In this document: piece by piece, positions 16,662 through 26,999 of the stretch | How positions within the stretch are numbered: the first letter of the stretch is position 1 | How the letters are laid out: every line of letters starts with the position of its first letter | NCBI GenBank assembly: GCA_944384025.1 | Contig: CALWRS010000006.1 | Location: 1 to 64,000, forward strand | Source: an uncultured Lachnospiraceae bacterium | Lineage (GTDB): Bacteria > Bacillota > Clostridia > Lachnospirales > Lachnospiraceae | Direction: 5' to 3' | Length of the DNA stretch: 64,000 bases | Position numbers and translations under genes: made by a program | Notes under the pieces: generated by a model | Database searches by the model: none | What the model was told of the DNA's origin: nothing | The model's input: only the letters and a program-made list of their open reading frames with translations

Positions 16662-17534
16662 TCAGCCTTTCTCTTTGTCTCGTTTTAGGAAGAAGTTAAG
16701 CGCTGCGTTAATCAGCATGATGAACAAAAACAGCACAAGGGCGATGGAAAACAGCGCTTGCCGCTGCAATCCTCTGGAGTAGGACATTTCGCTTGCAACA
16801 GCTGTCGTTAAAAAGCGGACGCTTTCAAACAGCGACGGCATGTTCGGCGCGTTTCCGGATACCATCATGACCGCCATTGCCTCTCCGATGGCTCTGCCTA
16901 CGCCAAGCACAACGGCGGCGGCAATTCCGCTTTTGGCAGCGGGAACCGATACCCGAAAATACGTCTCTACCGGCGTAGCGCCAAGCGCCAGGGAAGCGTC
17001 CTCGTATTCTTTTGGAACAGCGTCCAAAGAGGTGATGGATACCTTGATAATGGACGGCAGAATCATCACAGCAAGCACAATCGTCGCGGCAAGCATACTC
17101 GCGCCGTCCGGGACGTCGAAAACGTTTCGGATGCCCGGCACCAAAACAAGCATTCCGACCAGACCGTAGACAACCGAAGGGATTCCCGCAAGCAGACTGA
17201 CAGCAGAAGAGACGGCGGTTTTTACCGCCGCCGGAGCAAGCTTAGAAAGATATACTGCTGTGAAGAAACCAATCGGAACGCCAAGCAGGATTGCGCCCGC
17301 CGTACTGTAGATGCTTGTTAGGATAAACGGAAGAATTCCAAACGAAGGTTCTGCCGCCGTAGATTTCCACGTCTTTCCGAACAGGAAATCTACCAGACCG
17401 ATTTCCCTAATCGCCGGAAGCCCGGAGATTACCAGATAAATGGTAATCAGCAAAACGCAGCCTACGGTTATTAATCCTAACAGGAGGAACACCCCGTGTA
17501 CGAGGCGTTCCACAAATTGTTTCTTGCTTTTCAT
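16662..17534 (-). CDS. pstC: Phosphate ABC transporter permease PstC
   Basis: The 290-residue permease has six membrane segments, the first at about residues 13-35. The coupling motif is EYEDASLALGATPVETYFRV, followed by AVVLGVGRAIGEAMAVMMVSGN, which is highly characteristic of PstC. It starts 13 bases after pstS with no intervening hairpin. Confidence 0.97.
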   Translation of the reverse strand: MKSKKQFVERLVHGVFLLLGLITVGCVLLITIYLVISGLPAIREIGLVDFLFGKTWKSTAAEPSFGILPFILTSIYSTAGAILLGVPIGFFTAVYLSKLAPAAVKTAVSSAVSLLAGIPSVVYGLVGMLVLVPGIRNVFDVPDGASMLAATIVLAVMILPSIIKVSITSLDAVPKEYEDASLALGATPVETYFRVSVPAAKSGIAAAVVLGVGRAIGEAMAVMMVSGNAPNMPSLFESVRFLTTAVASEMSYSRGLQRQALFSIALVLFLFIMLINAALNFFLKRDKEKG

Positions 17535-17547
17535 TGCATTCCCCTTT

Positions 17548-18363
17548 TTACTTTGCAGCTACTACGCCCGCGCCGGAGATAAGCTCTACAGCGTCTGCGG
17601 AAGTAATGAAGTCAAAGAACTCTTGTGCTGTTTCCGAAAGTTCCGTATCCGATTTTGTAACAAGTACAAACGGACGCTGTACGGCGTAGCTGCCGTCCTT
17701 CACTGTTGCCTCGCTTGGCGTAACGCCGTCAACGGCAAGCACTTTGATGCTGTCCTTTACAGAGGCGAGGGAAGCGTAGCCAATGGCATCCGGATTCGAG
17801 CCTACGGTTGTGATAACGTCGCCGGTGGAAGTAAGCTCCTGACGGTACTTGCAAACGTCCTCGGTATCGGTTACGCTCTCAAAACCATCGCGGGTACCGC
17901 TTCCAGCTTCGCGGCCAATCAGGACGATTTCGGCATCGTTGCCGCCAACTTCGCTCCAGTTCGTAATTTCTCCCTTATAAATAGCGGCAATCTGCTCCAA
18001 AGACAGGTCGGTCACCGGATTTTCAGGATTTACGATAATGGCAATTCCGTCGTACGCTAAAATCGTCTCCGTCAAACCGCTGGCCTTTTCTTCTTCGGAA
18101 AGAGCGCGGCTGGAAAGGCCGATGTCGCAGCGTCCTTCGGAAACTGCCTGAATACCGGAGCTGGAACCGGTAGGATTGTACGTAAAGGTTACGTCGGAGT
18201 GCTCCGCTTCAAACGCCTCGCCAAGAGCGCCGATGACTGACGCCATAGAAGTAGAGCCGTCCGTTGATACGGTTTTTGCATCCTCGGATTTGCATCCTGC
18301 AAAAAGGGAAGCCGCAAGCAGCGCAGAAGCTGCAAGAGCAAACATTTTCTTAGTTCTTTTCAT
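17548..18363 (-). CDS. pstS: Phosphate-binding lipoprotein PstS
   Basis: The 271-residue binding protein has a lipobox with Cys24 (FAGC). Phosphate-contact motifs are STDGSTSMASVIGAL, GSSSGIQAV, DIGLSSRAL and GREAGSGTRDGFESV. It is anchored outside the membrane, captures phosphate and delivers it to PstCA. It is the first gene of the pst-pho operon and sits directly downstream of the Pho box. Confidence 0.97.
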   Translation of the reverse strand: MKRTKKMFALAASALLAASLFAGCKSEDAKTVSTDGSTSMASVIGALGEAFEAEHSDVTFTYNPTGSSSGIQAVSEGRCDIGLSSRALSEEEKASGLTETILAYDGIAIIVNPENPVTDLSLEQIAAIYKGEITNWSEVGGNDAEIVLIGREAGSGTRDGFESVTDTEDVCKYRQELTSTGDVITTVGSNPDAIGYASLASVKDSIKVLAVDGVTPSEATVKDGSYAVQRPFVLVTKSDTELSETAQEFFDFITSADAVELISGAGVVAAK

Positions 18364-18448
18364 GATTGTACTCCTTTTTTTCGTTTTATAATCGCTTGGG
18401 TTACAACGAAAGAGTACCGCAGCAAGGTTAAATCCGTTATCCGGGAAA

Positions 18449-18465
18449 TGTAAAATCTATGTAAA
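18449..18465 (-). promoter_or_regulatory. Pho box before pstS
   Basis: On the minus strand, TTTACA-TAGAT-TTTACA forms two direct repeats with 11-base periodicity, matching the TT(A/T/C)ACA Pho box of Bacillus PhoP. A TTTACA on the opposite strand at 18470-18475 may extend the site. Its place about 90 bases before pstS fits activation by the operon's own regulator. Confidence 0.75.
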
Positions 18466-18515
18466 ACACTTTACAGAGATTCCTTTTCGGGAAGTTTACA
18501 GATTTTGAAAAAAAT

Positions 18516-18542
18516 TTAGCACTCGCCTCTTGACAGTGCTAA
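18516..18542 (+). promoter_or_regulatory. CIRCE operator (HrcA site)
   Basis: TTAGCACTC-N9-CAGTGCTAA matches the conserved CIRCE inverted repeat with one arm base changed. It overlaps the -35 box of the groESL promoter, so HrcA binding would block transcription until heat stress. Confidence 0.93.
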
Positions 18543-18558
18543 CAGATTGTGCTATAAC
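18530..18558 (+). promoter_or_regulatory. Sigma-A promoter of groESL
   Basis: A consensus TTGACA (18530-18535) and TATAAC (18553-18558) are spaced by 17 bases. The -35 lies inside the CIRCE element. The leader to groES is about 60 bases. Confidence 0.9.
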
Positions 18559-18623
18559 ATCCCATGTAGGCGGACGCGAAGAAAATCGCGGAGCCAATTT
18601 CAAAAAGAAGGAAGGAACGAATT

Positions 18624-18911
18624 ATGACACTGAAACCGTTAGGCGACAAAGTCGTATTACAACAGAAAAAAGCAGAAGAAACAACGAAGTCCGGTATTAT
18701 TTTAACGACCGCTTCGCAGGAAAAGCCGCAGGAGGCTATTGTAATTGCCGTTGGTCCGGGAGGCGTTGTAGACGGAAAAGAAGTTACGATGCAAGTGAAA
18801 GTCGGCGACTGCGTTATTTATTCGAAGTACGCAGGCACGAACGTAAAGCTTGGCGAGGAAGAATACATTGTTGTAAAACAGAGCGATATTATTGCGCTTG
18901 TGGAAGAGTAA
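18624..18911 (+). CDS. groES: Co-chaperonin GroES
   Basis: The 95-residue protein is full length. It begins LKPLGDKVVLQQ, the mobile loop is EETTKSGIILTTASQEKPQ, and it contains VAVGPGG-like VIAVGPGGV and KVGDCVIYSKYAGT. It caps GroEL to enclose folding clients. AAGGAAGGA precedes the ATG, and groEL follows after 29 bases in the CIRCE-controlled operon. Confidence 0.98.
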   Translation: MTLKPLGDKVVLQQKKAEETTKSGIILTTASQEKPQEAIVIAVGPGGVVDGKEVTMQVKVGDCVIYSKYAGTNVKLGEEEYIVVKQSDIIALVEE

Positions 18912-18922
18912 GTTTGCTTTGA

Positions 18923-20554
<1,632 letters not shown>

Positions 20555-20590
20555 AAAAAGAAACAAGAGCGAAACACTCGGAAGGACTTA

Positions 20591-20618
20591 AACGGGGGCA
20601 GGAATGCCCCCGTTTTGT
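20591..20618 (+). terminator. Intrinsic terminator after groEL
   Basis: AACGGGGGCA-GGAA-TGCCCCCGTT forms a perfect 10-bp stem with a tetraloop, followed by a T-rich stretch. Confidence 0.92.
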
Positions 20619-20647
20619 TGTCTTGCAAAATTTATCGTTTTAAAGTC

Positions 20648-20676
20648 TTGAATTTTGTCACGAGTTACGATATACT
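20648..20676 (+). promoter_or_regulatory. Sigma-A promoter of the sirtuin gene
   Basis: TTGAAT and TATACT are separated by 17 bases, about 45 bases before the coding start. Confidence 0.7.
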
Positions 20677-20720
20677 TCAAGCGTAATCACTATTTTCTAT
20701 TTAGCAAAAAGGAGGAAGCC

Positions 20721-21479
20721 ATGACCGAATCCGTGAAAAAATTAGTTTCTATTCTTCGGGACAGCTCCCGGATTGTATTTTTTGGAGGCGCCGGCATTAG
20801 CACGGCAAGCGGGATCCCGGATTTTCGAAGCGCAAACGGAATCTTCAGCCAAAAGCTTAGAAGAAATGTAACGCCGGAACAAGCGGTATCGCACTCCTTC
20901 TTTGCATACAATACCGAAGAGTTTTACGATTTTTATAAAAAGCATCTGGTTTATCCGCAGGCGAAGCCAAACGACTGTCACACCGCGCTTGTAAAGTTAG
21001 AACAGATGGGCAAGCTTTCGGCTGTTGTAACGCAAAACATCGACGGCTTGCATCAGGCAGCGGGTTCGCAAGTAGTTTACGAGCTGCACGGCTCGGTGCA
21101 TCGGAACTATTGCCAGCGCTGTCACGCGTTTTACGACGCCGACTATGTGCTAAAAGAGGAAGGAATCCCTTTGTGCGAGAAATGCGGCGGCATAATCAAG
21201 CCGGACGTAGTGCTTTACGAGGAAGGACTCTCGGACGCGGTTGTCTCCGGCGCAATTGGTGCAATTTCCACGGCAGACACAATGATTGTGGGCGGCACGT
21301 CGCTCGTCGTTTATCCGGCGGCAGGCCTTTTGCAGTATTTTCGCGGAAAGCATCTAGTGCTCATTAATAAAAGCGAAACGCAGGCGGATTCGCAGGCGGA
21401 GCTTGTGATTCACGAGGATATTTCCCAAATAATGAAAGAAGCGGTGGACGCTTTGGAAGAAGAGAGAAATGAAGAGTAA
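20721..21479 (+). CDS. cobB: NAD-dependent protein deacylase, Sir2 family
   Basis: The 252-residue sirtuin shows the NAD-binding motif GAGISTASGIPDFRS, the catalytic QNIDGLHQAAGS, His in ELHGSVH, and the zinc tetrad CQRC/CEKC (about residues 131-155). GGTSLVVYPA and LINKSET close the Rossmann fold. It removes acyl groups from lysines in the cytoplasm. The ATG at 20721 follows AGGAGG; an upstream in-frame ATG adds an unrelated 22-residue leader. The permease remnant starts eight bases downstream. Confidence 0.95.
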   Translation: MTESVKKLVSILRDSSRIVFFGGAGISTASGIPDFRSANGIFSQKLRRNVTPEQAVSHSFFAYNTEEFYDFYKKHLVYPQAKPNDCHTALVKLEQMGKLSAVVTQNIDGLHQAAGSQVVYELHGSVHRNYCQRCHAFYDADYVLKEEGIPLCEKCGGIIKPDVVLYEEGLSDAVVSGAIGAISTADTMIVGGTSLVVYPAAGLLQYFRGKHLVLINKSETQADSQAELVIHEDISQIMKEAVDALEEERNEE

Positions 21480-21487
21480 GAAGAGAA

Positions 21488-22177
21488 ATGCATATGATTG
21501 TGCTGCTGCTTTTGTCCGCCGCAACGGCAAACGCGTTAAAAAACGCAGCAGGGGATCTGACGGCCTCGCTTGAATTATCGGGAATAAGCTCCTTAATTGG
21601 AGCGGTTAATAATGCGTCGTTTATTCTTGTTGCCAGCATTTTTACGACCATTACGGTATGCGAGGATTATGAGCAGCAAATTGTGAAAAATATCTTCTCT
21701 AGAGGCTACACAAGAAGACAGGTATATTTTGGCAAGCTGGCGGCCGTTTTGTTTGGTGCGACGGTGCTGTTTGTTGTTGTGGAAGCTGCCGCTTTCCTTC
21801 TTGGGAGCGCGTTTTTTGGCATGGGGGACGTTGGAAATTTAAAAGCGTACGCAGTCGTAGGAGTGCGGTACGTTATTTGTATGGCCAATATCGTCATGTG
21901 CTACGCAATTAGCGCGGTACTTCGCAAAAACGGCTCGTCGATTGCGGCGTGCATTGTTGTTCCGATGCTTGTTAATGTCGCTCTTGGAATGGCGGACACC
22001 TTCCTTCGGTTAAAGGATTATTCTGTTACGCAGCTGTGGATTTCTTCCTTTTTGGAAGACGTTACAAGCTTGGCGGTAAAAACAAGCCGGATGCTTACGT
22101 GCTTAGGCGCATCCATTCTCTACATCCCTGTATTTTTATTTGCAGGCTGGGTTATTTTCCGGAAACTGGAGTTATAA
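21488..22177 (+). CDS. ABC-2 type permease, N-terminally short, orphan
   Basis: The 229-residue protein has six hydrophobic segments and resembles ABC-2 permeases: the region SIFTTITVCEDYEQQIVKNIFSRGYTR matches the cytoplasmic motif that normally follows the first two helices. The usual N-terminal amphipathic helix and first membrane segment, often beginning with a basic ELKK-type stretch, are missing. No ATPase gene is adjacent. The ATG is only eight bases after the sirtuin stop and has a weak ribosome site. It may be a remnant left by a deletion that removed the ATPase and the start of the permease, or a permease served by an ATPase encoded elsewhere. Confidence 0.65.
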   Translation: MHMIVLLLLSAATANALKNAAGDLTASLELSGISSLIGAVNNASFILVASIFTTITVCEDYEQQIVKNIFSRGYTRRQVYFGKLAAVLFGATVLFVVVEAAAFLLGSAFFGMGDVGNLKAYAVVGVRYVICMANIVMCYAISAVLRKNGSSIAACIVVPMLVNVALGMADTFLRLKDYSVTQLWISSFLEDVTSLAVKTSRMLTCLGASILYIPVFLFAGWVIFRKLEL

Positions 22178-22201
22178 ATCAGCTGAAAATTGCAATCTCC
22201 C

Positions 22202-22245
22202 CCTTTTTTGGAAGGACGAAATCTGCTATACTTTCAAAAAAGGGT
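22202..22245 (+). promoter_or_regulatory. Inverted repeat around the response-regulator promoter
   Basis: CCCTTTTTTG (22202-22211) and CAAAAAAGGG (22236-22245) are perfect inverted arms. Between them lies TATACT (22228-22233), a likely -10 box. The arrangement fits an operator or self-regulatory site ahead of the two-component genes; the -35 is poor. Confidence 0.45.
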
Positions 22246-22258
22246 AAGGAGGTGCGCC

Positions 22259-22936
22259 GTGCGAATTTTACTGGCGGAAGACGAGCGCGATTTAAATCGA
22301 ATTATTACGCAAAAACTTACTTCCGATGGTTACTCCGTAGACAGCTGTTTTGACGGAGAGGAGGCCATTGATTTTTTAGACGCCACCGACTACGATGCGG
22401 TCATTTTGGACATTATGATGCCGCGCGTGGACGGCTTTGGCGTCTTGCGTCATATGCGCGAAAAAAAGAAGACGGCGCCCGTTTTGTTTTTAACAGCGCG
22501 CGATACGGTTGCGGACCGTGTGCGCGGCTTAGATGCAGGCGCGGACGATTACCTTGTGAAGCCGTTTTCGTTTGAAGAGCTTGCCGCACGCCTGCGTGCG
22601 ATGACGCGGAAGAAATTCGGTATGAAGGACAATGTGCTTTGCGTAGGCGATTTGGTTCTTGATACGGCGGCGCACACCGTTCAAAGAGGGGGCGTAGAAA
22701 TTCGCCTCTCGACCAGAGAATTTCAGATTTTAGAATACCTGATGCGAAATCAGGGCATTGTGCTTTCCAGAGAAAAACTGGAAAATCATATTTGGAACTT
22801 TGCGTACGAAGGCGGGACAAACGTCATCGACGTATACATCAGCTATCTTCGGAAAAAAATTGACGGCGGACATTCCGAAAAGCTTATACAGACCGTGCGG
22901 GGACGCGGATACGTAATCCGGCAGACATCGACGTAA
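22259..22936 (+). CDS. OmpR-family response regulator
   Basis: The 225-residue regulator starts with GTG after AGGAGG. Its receiver domain has the acidic pair in LLAEDERDL, phosphoacceptor Asp in AVILDIMMPRVDG, the Thr switch in FLTARD and Lys in LVKPFSFEEL. The C-terminal winged helix carries IRLSTREFQILEYLMRNQG and VDVYISYLRKKIDG. It is closest to the CutR/VanR type. The kinase gene follows 20 bases later. Likely targets include its own promoter and the PepSY gene promoter, both of which have inverted repeats. Confidence 0.93.
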   Translation: MRILLAEDERDLNRIITQKLTSDGYSVDSCFDGEEAIDFLDATDYDAVILDIMMPRVDGFGVLRHMREKKKTAPVLFLTARDTVADRVRGLDAGADDYLVKPFSFEELAARLRAMTRKKFGMKDNVLCVGDLVLDTAAHTVQRGGVEIRLSTREFQILEYLMRNQGIVLSREKLENHIWNFAYEGGTNVIDVYISYLRKKIDGGHSEKLIQTVRGRGYVIRQTST

Positions 22937-22956
22937 GCCTTTTTATGGAGGAGCGC

Positions 22957-24372
22957 ATGAAGAACTTATCCTTTCGGGCAAAAATTACGATTTGGTTTTC
23001 CGGAATTATGGCGTTTTTGGTCGCTGTAACGTTTGCGATTGTTTTCTGGGTCAGCAACGCTGTCGTGCAAAAAGACATACAGGACAACCTTGTAGAGATG
23101 ACGGAAGCAAACGCAGACGAGCTTACGTACTACGAGCAAATGCCTGAGCTTCAGGAGCTGTACAAGTCGCAGTACATTATCTGGGGAGACGGGTATTTAG
23201 AAATCGACGACGATTTTCTGGATGTGGTAAACGGTATTTATACGTTTTTATGCGACGAATCGGGTTCGCTTCTCTACGGGGAAAACCCGCTTGCCAGAGC
23301 GGAGATGGAGATTCCGTTTCAAAACGGCACGGTGCAGCGGCTAAAATGGAACAAAACCGTTTATTATGTTTACGACCGGCTGCTTGTGGAAGACGGCGTG
23401 GAAGGGCTTTGGCTTCGGGGAATTGTTTCGGAACATCAGGGAACGCAGCAGCTTTCGTGGCTTGTGCGCCTTTGTACAATCGCTTTGCCGGCGCTTCTTG
23501 TGCTGGCGGTGCTTGGCGGCTATTGGATAGCGGGCAATGCCCTAAAGCCTGTGAAGCAGATTACGCAGGCGGCGGCGCAAATCAGCCAAGGGCACGACCT
23601 GAACCGGCGAATCGGGCTTGGCGAGGGAACGGATGAGCTGCATCGGCTCGCCGCAGTGCTTGACGATATGATTGCGCGCCTTTATCATTCTTTTCAGGCG
23701 GAGCAGCAGTTTACGTCGGACGTATCGCACGAGCTTAGAACGCCGATGTCTGTTATTATGGCGCAGTGCGAGTACATTCTGGAAGAAAAACGAACGCCCG
23801 AAGAGTATGAGGAAGCGCTTGAGAGCATTCGGCGGCAGGGCAAAAAAATGTCGCGCCTGATTGAGGATATGCTTTGCTTTGCAAGGCTTGAGCAGGAAGG
23901 CGAGAGTTACCCAAAAGAGCAGCTTCCGCTAAGCGAACTTGTAAAAGACGTTTGCCTTGATTTGTCTCTTTATAAAAGAAAAAATATAAGCCTTGCCTGG
24001 GAGATTGAACCCGAAATTTTCTTTTATGGAAACGCTACGCTTCTTGCGCGAATGCTCTCCAACCTGATTGTCAACGCGTACCAATACGGAAAGACGGACG
24101 GGTCGATTCGTGTTACTTTGTCGCGCGGGGAGAAAACCGTGCTTCTTAGCGTTTTAGACGACGGAATCGGCATTGCAAAAGAGCAGCAGGAAAAAATCTT
24201 CGAGCGCTTTTACCGCGCGGAAGCGGCGCGTTCGGGCGAAGGCACCGGCTTAGGGCTTGCGATGGTAAAAGACATCGCCAAATATCACGGCGGAACGGTT
24301 GCGGTAATTTCGGAAGAGGGCAAGGGAAGCGAATTTCGCTTGATTTTTCCTTTCGAAAACGATGTTTTCTAA
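22957..24372 (+). CDS. Sensor histidine kinase
   Basis: The 471-residue kinase has membrane segments at about 10-32 and 168-190 flanking a 135-residue extracellular sensor. HAMP follows, then the His motif FTSDVSHELRTPMSV and the ATPase motifs NLIVNAYQYG, DDGIGIA and GEGTGLGLAMVKD. TGGAGGAG spaced before 22957 selects this ATG over one four codons upstream. It pairs with the preceding regulator. The sensed signal is unknown; the downstream PepSY protein may act with its sensor domain, as PepSY proteins often lie beside kinases. Confidence 0.92.
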   Translation: MKNLSFRAKITIWFSGIMAFLVAVTFAIVFWVSNAVVQKDIQDNLVEMTEANADELTYYEQMPELQELYKSQYIIWGDGYLEIDDDFLDVVNGIYTFLCDESGSLLYGENPLARAEMEIPFQNGTVQRLKWNKTVYYVYDRLLVEDGVEGLWLRGIVSEHQGTQQLSWLVRLCTIALPALLVLAVLGGYWIAGNALKPVKQITQAAAQISQGHDLNRRIGLGEGTDELHRLAAVLDDMIARLYHSFQAEQQFTSDVSHELRTPMSVIMAQCEYILEEKRTPEEYEEALESIRRQGKKMSRLIEDMLCFARLEQEGESYPKEQLPLSELVKDVCLDLSLYKRKNISLAWEIEPEIFFYGNATLLARMLSNLIVNAYQYGKTDGSIRVTLSRGEKTVLLSVLDDGIGIAKEQQEKIFERFYRAEAARSGEGTGLGLAMVKDIAKYHGGTVAVISEEGKGSEFRLIFPFENDVF

Positions 24373-24385
24373 TATTTCTTTCATC

Positions 24386-24419
24386 TTTCCCTGTTATACT
24401 AAGCGCACCAACAGGGAAA
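24386..24419 (+). promoter_or_regulatory. Inverted repeat overlapping a -10 box before the PepSY gene
   Basis: TTTCCCTGTT and AACAGGGAAA are perfect 10-base inverted arms separated by 14 bases. TATACT begins inside the left arm (24395-24400). This could be an operator for the adjacent regulator or, as RNA, a leader hairpin. Confidence 0.45.
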
Positions 24420-24434
24420 GTGAGGTAAAAAGAT

Positions 24435-25412
24435 ATGAAGAAATTATTCAGTACAACCAAAAGAGCAGTTCTCTCTATTATAGGGATTGTCGTTTTAGCA
24501 ATTGTAGCCGCAGCGCTTCTGGGAGGGCTTGTGCTTTCAAGATCGCTGATTGGCAAAGAACGGGCGGGAGAAATTGCGTTAGCGGACGCCGGACTTACTG
24601 AAGAAGAAGTTTCCGCATTCCGCGTGAAGCTCGATTACGACGACGGCCGTTTCTGCTACGAAATTGATTTCTACCACGACGGTGCAGAATACGAATATGC
24701 GATTCAGGCAAAGGACGGAGACATTTTTGCAAGAGACATTAGCGAGGGAGGCCGTCGGCCGGCGAATTCGCAGACGGCATCGGGCGATACGAAAGATCCT
24801 GCGCCGGAAGTAACGACCCCGCCGCAGGCAACGACGACGCCGGAGACGACACCGGAAATTACGACGACGCCGGAGACGACACCGGAAATTACAACGACAC
24901 CGGAGCTTACGCCGGAGGTTACAACGACACCGGAAACCCCGCCGCAGGCAACGACAAAACCGCAGTACATTACCGTAGAGGAAGCAAAAGCGGCAGCGCT
25001 TGCAGACGCAGGGCTTACGGCAGCGGAAGTAACCTTTACCGAAGCGAAGCTGGATACCGACGACGGAATCCGCGTGTACGACATTTCGTTTTACACGGCG
25101 AAGGCCGAGTACGATTATGAAATCAAAGCTTTAGACGGCACTGTGCACGAAAAGGAAATTGAGTCTTTTAAAAATCCTAGCCCGACGCCGACGGAAAACC
25201 GGAATTATATCGGTGTTGACCGTGCAAAAGAGCTGGCGCTTTTGCAGGCGGGACTTACGGCAGCGGACGTTCGCTTTACGAAAGCAAAGCTGGAAAACGA
25301 CGACGGAGTTTTAGAATACGAGATCGAATTCTACCACGGTAGAACTGAGTACGAATACGAGATTGACGCAATTACCGGCGAGATTCTTCAGTGGGATATC
25401 GACTGGGATTAA
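24435..25412 (+). CDS. Membrane-anchored protein with three PepSY domains
   Basis: The 325-residue protein has an N-terminal membrane anchor (residues 10-33) followed by three PepSY domains at about 40-100, 180-240 and 258-322. Each shows the pattern of an ALADAGLT helix and then DDG...YEI.FY.....YEYEI strands with G-I/E at the end. A Thr/Pro/Glu linker built of near-identical TTTPETTPEI units separates domains one and two. PepSY domains typically lie outside the membrane and inhibit proteases or modulate sensors. Its place directly after the kinase suggests it works with it or is its target. Confidence 0.85.
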   Translation: MKKLFSTTKRAVLSIIGIVVLAIVAAALLGGLVLSRSLIGKERAGEIALADAGLTEEEVSAFRVKLDYDDGRFCYEIDFYHDGAEYEYAIQAKDGDIFARDISEGGRRPANSQTASGDTKDPAPEVTTPPQATTTPETTPEITTTPETTPEITTTPELTPEVTTTPETPPQATTKPQYITVEEAKAAALADAGLTAAEVTFTEAKLDTDDGIRVYDISFYTAKAEYDYEIKALDGTVHEKEIESFKNPSPTPTENRNYIGVDRAKELALLQAGLTAADVRFTKAKLENDDGVLEYEIEFYHGRTEYEYEIDAITGEILQWDIDWD

Positions 25413-25439
25413 AATAAAAAGCAAGGGAGGAAAAGCGTT

Positions 25440-26984
25440 ATGGCGGCCTGGCTTGATAAAGCCATCTTCTACGAAATTTACCCGCAGTCTTTTCAGGACA
25501 CAAACGGGGACGGAATCGGGGATATTCCCGGAATTGTGCAGCGGCTCCCCTACATTCAGGAGCTTGGCTGCAACGCAATATGGCTGAATCCGTGTTTTGC
25601 CTCTGCGTTTGGCGACGCGGGTTACGATGTGTCCGACTACTATCAAGTGGCTCCCAGATACGGGACCAACGAGGATTTGAAGCATTTGTTTGAGGAAGCG
25701 CACCGGCGCGGGATGCACGTGCTTTTGGATCTGGTGCCGGGGCACACCTCCACCGCGCACAAGTGGTTTCAGGAGTCTATGAAAGCAGAGAAAAATCCGT
25801 ATACGGACCGCTACGTCTGGACGGACAGCATCTGGGAGGAACCGGAAGGCATGGGAAGCCTGCGCGGCATTTCCGACCGCGACGGCTCTTGCGCAGTAAA
25901 TTTCTTTTCGCACCAACCGGCGCTAAACTACGGCTTTTATCGACCTGACCCGAGCAAAAAGTGGCAGCAGCCAATGGACGCTCCGGGGCCAAGGGCGACG
26001 CTTGCGGCAATGAAAGACGTTATGCGTTTTTGGCTGACGCTTGGCTGCGACGGCTTTCGGGTCGATATGGCGGGCTCGCTTGTGAAAAACGACGAGGACA
26101 GCCGCGGAACGATTCGCCTGTGGCAAAACGTAAGAGATTTTCTAGACCGCGAGTTTCCACACGCCGCTATGGTTTCGGAATGGGGAGAGCCGGATAAGTC
26201 CCTGCAGGGCGGCTTCCACATGGATTTTCTTTTGCACTTTGGACCGTCGCATTACAACGATTTGTTCCGGTGCGAAGAGCCGTACTTTTCTTCCAGAGGT
26301 CGTGGCGACGCTTCCGCCTTTGTGAAAAAATACGTTGAAAATTACGAAAAAGCCGCGCGCAAAGGGATGATTTGCATCCCTTCCGGCAATCACGATATGG
26401 ATCGGTTAGCGCGAAGCCTTAGCGGAGCTGAAAGGAAGATTGCGTTTGCGTTTCTTTTGTCGATGCCGGGAGCGCCGTTTATTTATTACGGAGACGAAAT
26501 CGGCATGAATTACGTCGAAAACCTTGTCTCGGTCGAGGGCGGCTACGGCAGAACCGGGTCGCGTTCCCCAATGCAATGGGACAACGGCGCAAACGCCGGT
26601 TTTAGCTCTGCGCCGCCGGAAAAACTGTACATTCCTTTGGACGCGTCAAAAAACCGCCCGACAGTGAGCGCACAGATGGCAGACAAGACTTCGCTCTATC
26701 ACGAAGTACGGCGGTTAATTGCCATCCGGCAGGAAAACGCAGCGCTGCAAAATAAAGGAGACATTGCGTTTGTTTCGGACGGCAAGGATGCGGCGCCGCT
26801 TGCTTATATTCGAAGCGCACAGGGCGAGCAGGTGCTTGTTGTTTTAAATCCTTCCGGACGCGAAGCCACGATTGCGGGCGCGTACATGCCCAAAAAGACG
26901 CTGTATTCGTTTGGAGAAGAAATTTCGTTTGCGAACGAAACGGTAACGGCGCCGCCTTGTTCGGCAGGATTTTTCCGATTGTAA
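25440..26984 (+). CDS. GH13 alpha-glucosidase/alpha-amylase family enzyme
   Basis: The 514-residue cytoplasmic enzyme shows the GH13 set: YEIYPQSFQDTNGDGIGD, region I DLVPGHTS, nucleophile Asp209 in GFRVDMAGS, acid Glu247 in VSEWGEP and Asp319 in SGNHDMDR. FIYYGDEIGM and SPMQWDNGANAGFS are typical of oligo-1,6-glucosidase/trehalose-synthase-like subfamilies. No signal peptide, so it acts on imported alpha-glucosides. The exact substrate cannot be read from the sequence. It starts 27 bases after the PepSY gene and 15 before the GH74 gene, in the same operon. Confidence 0.92.
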   Translation: MAAWLDKAIFYEIYPQSFQDTNGDGIGDIPGIVQRLPYIQELGCNAIWLNPCFASAFGDAGYDVSDYYQVAPRYGTNEDLKHLFEEAHRRGMHVLLDLVPGHTSTAHKWFQESMKAEKNPYTDRYVWTDSIWEEPEGMGSLRGISDRDGSCAVNFFSHQPALNYGFYRPDPSKKWQQPMDAPGPRATLAAMKDVMRFWLTLGCDGFRVDMAGSLVKNDEDSRGTIRLWQNVRDFLDREFPHAAMVSEWGEPDKSLQGGFHMDFLLHFGPSHYNDLFRCEEPYFSSRGRGDASAFVKKYVENYEKAARKGMICIPSGNHDMDRLARSLSGAERKIAFAFLLSMPGAPFIYYGDEIGMNYVENLVSVEGGYGRTGSRSPMQWDNGANAGFSSAPPEKLYIPLDASKNRPTVSAQMADKTSLYHEVRRLIAIRQENAALQNKGDIAFVSDGKDAAPLAYIRSAQGEQVLVVLNPSGREATIAGAYMPKKTLYSFGEEISFANETVTAPPCSAGFFRL

Positions 26985-26999
26985 TTTTTAGGAGGACGT

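Noticed and set aside
24836-24960. Tandem repeats in the PepSY gene as a possible CRISPR or VNTR
   Set aside because: They encode a Thr/Pro/Glu linker in frame, differ in length, and have no spacers.
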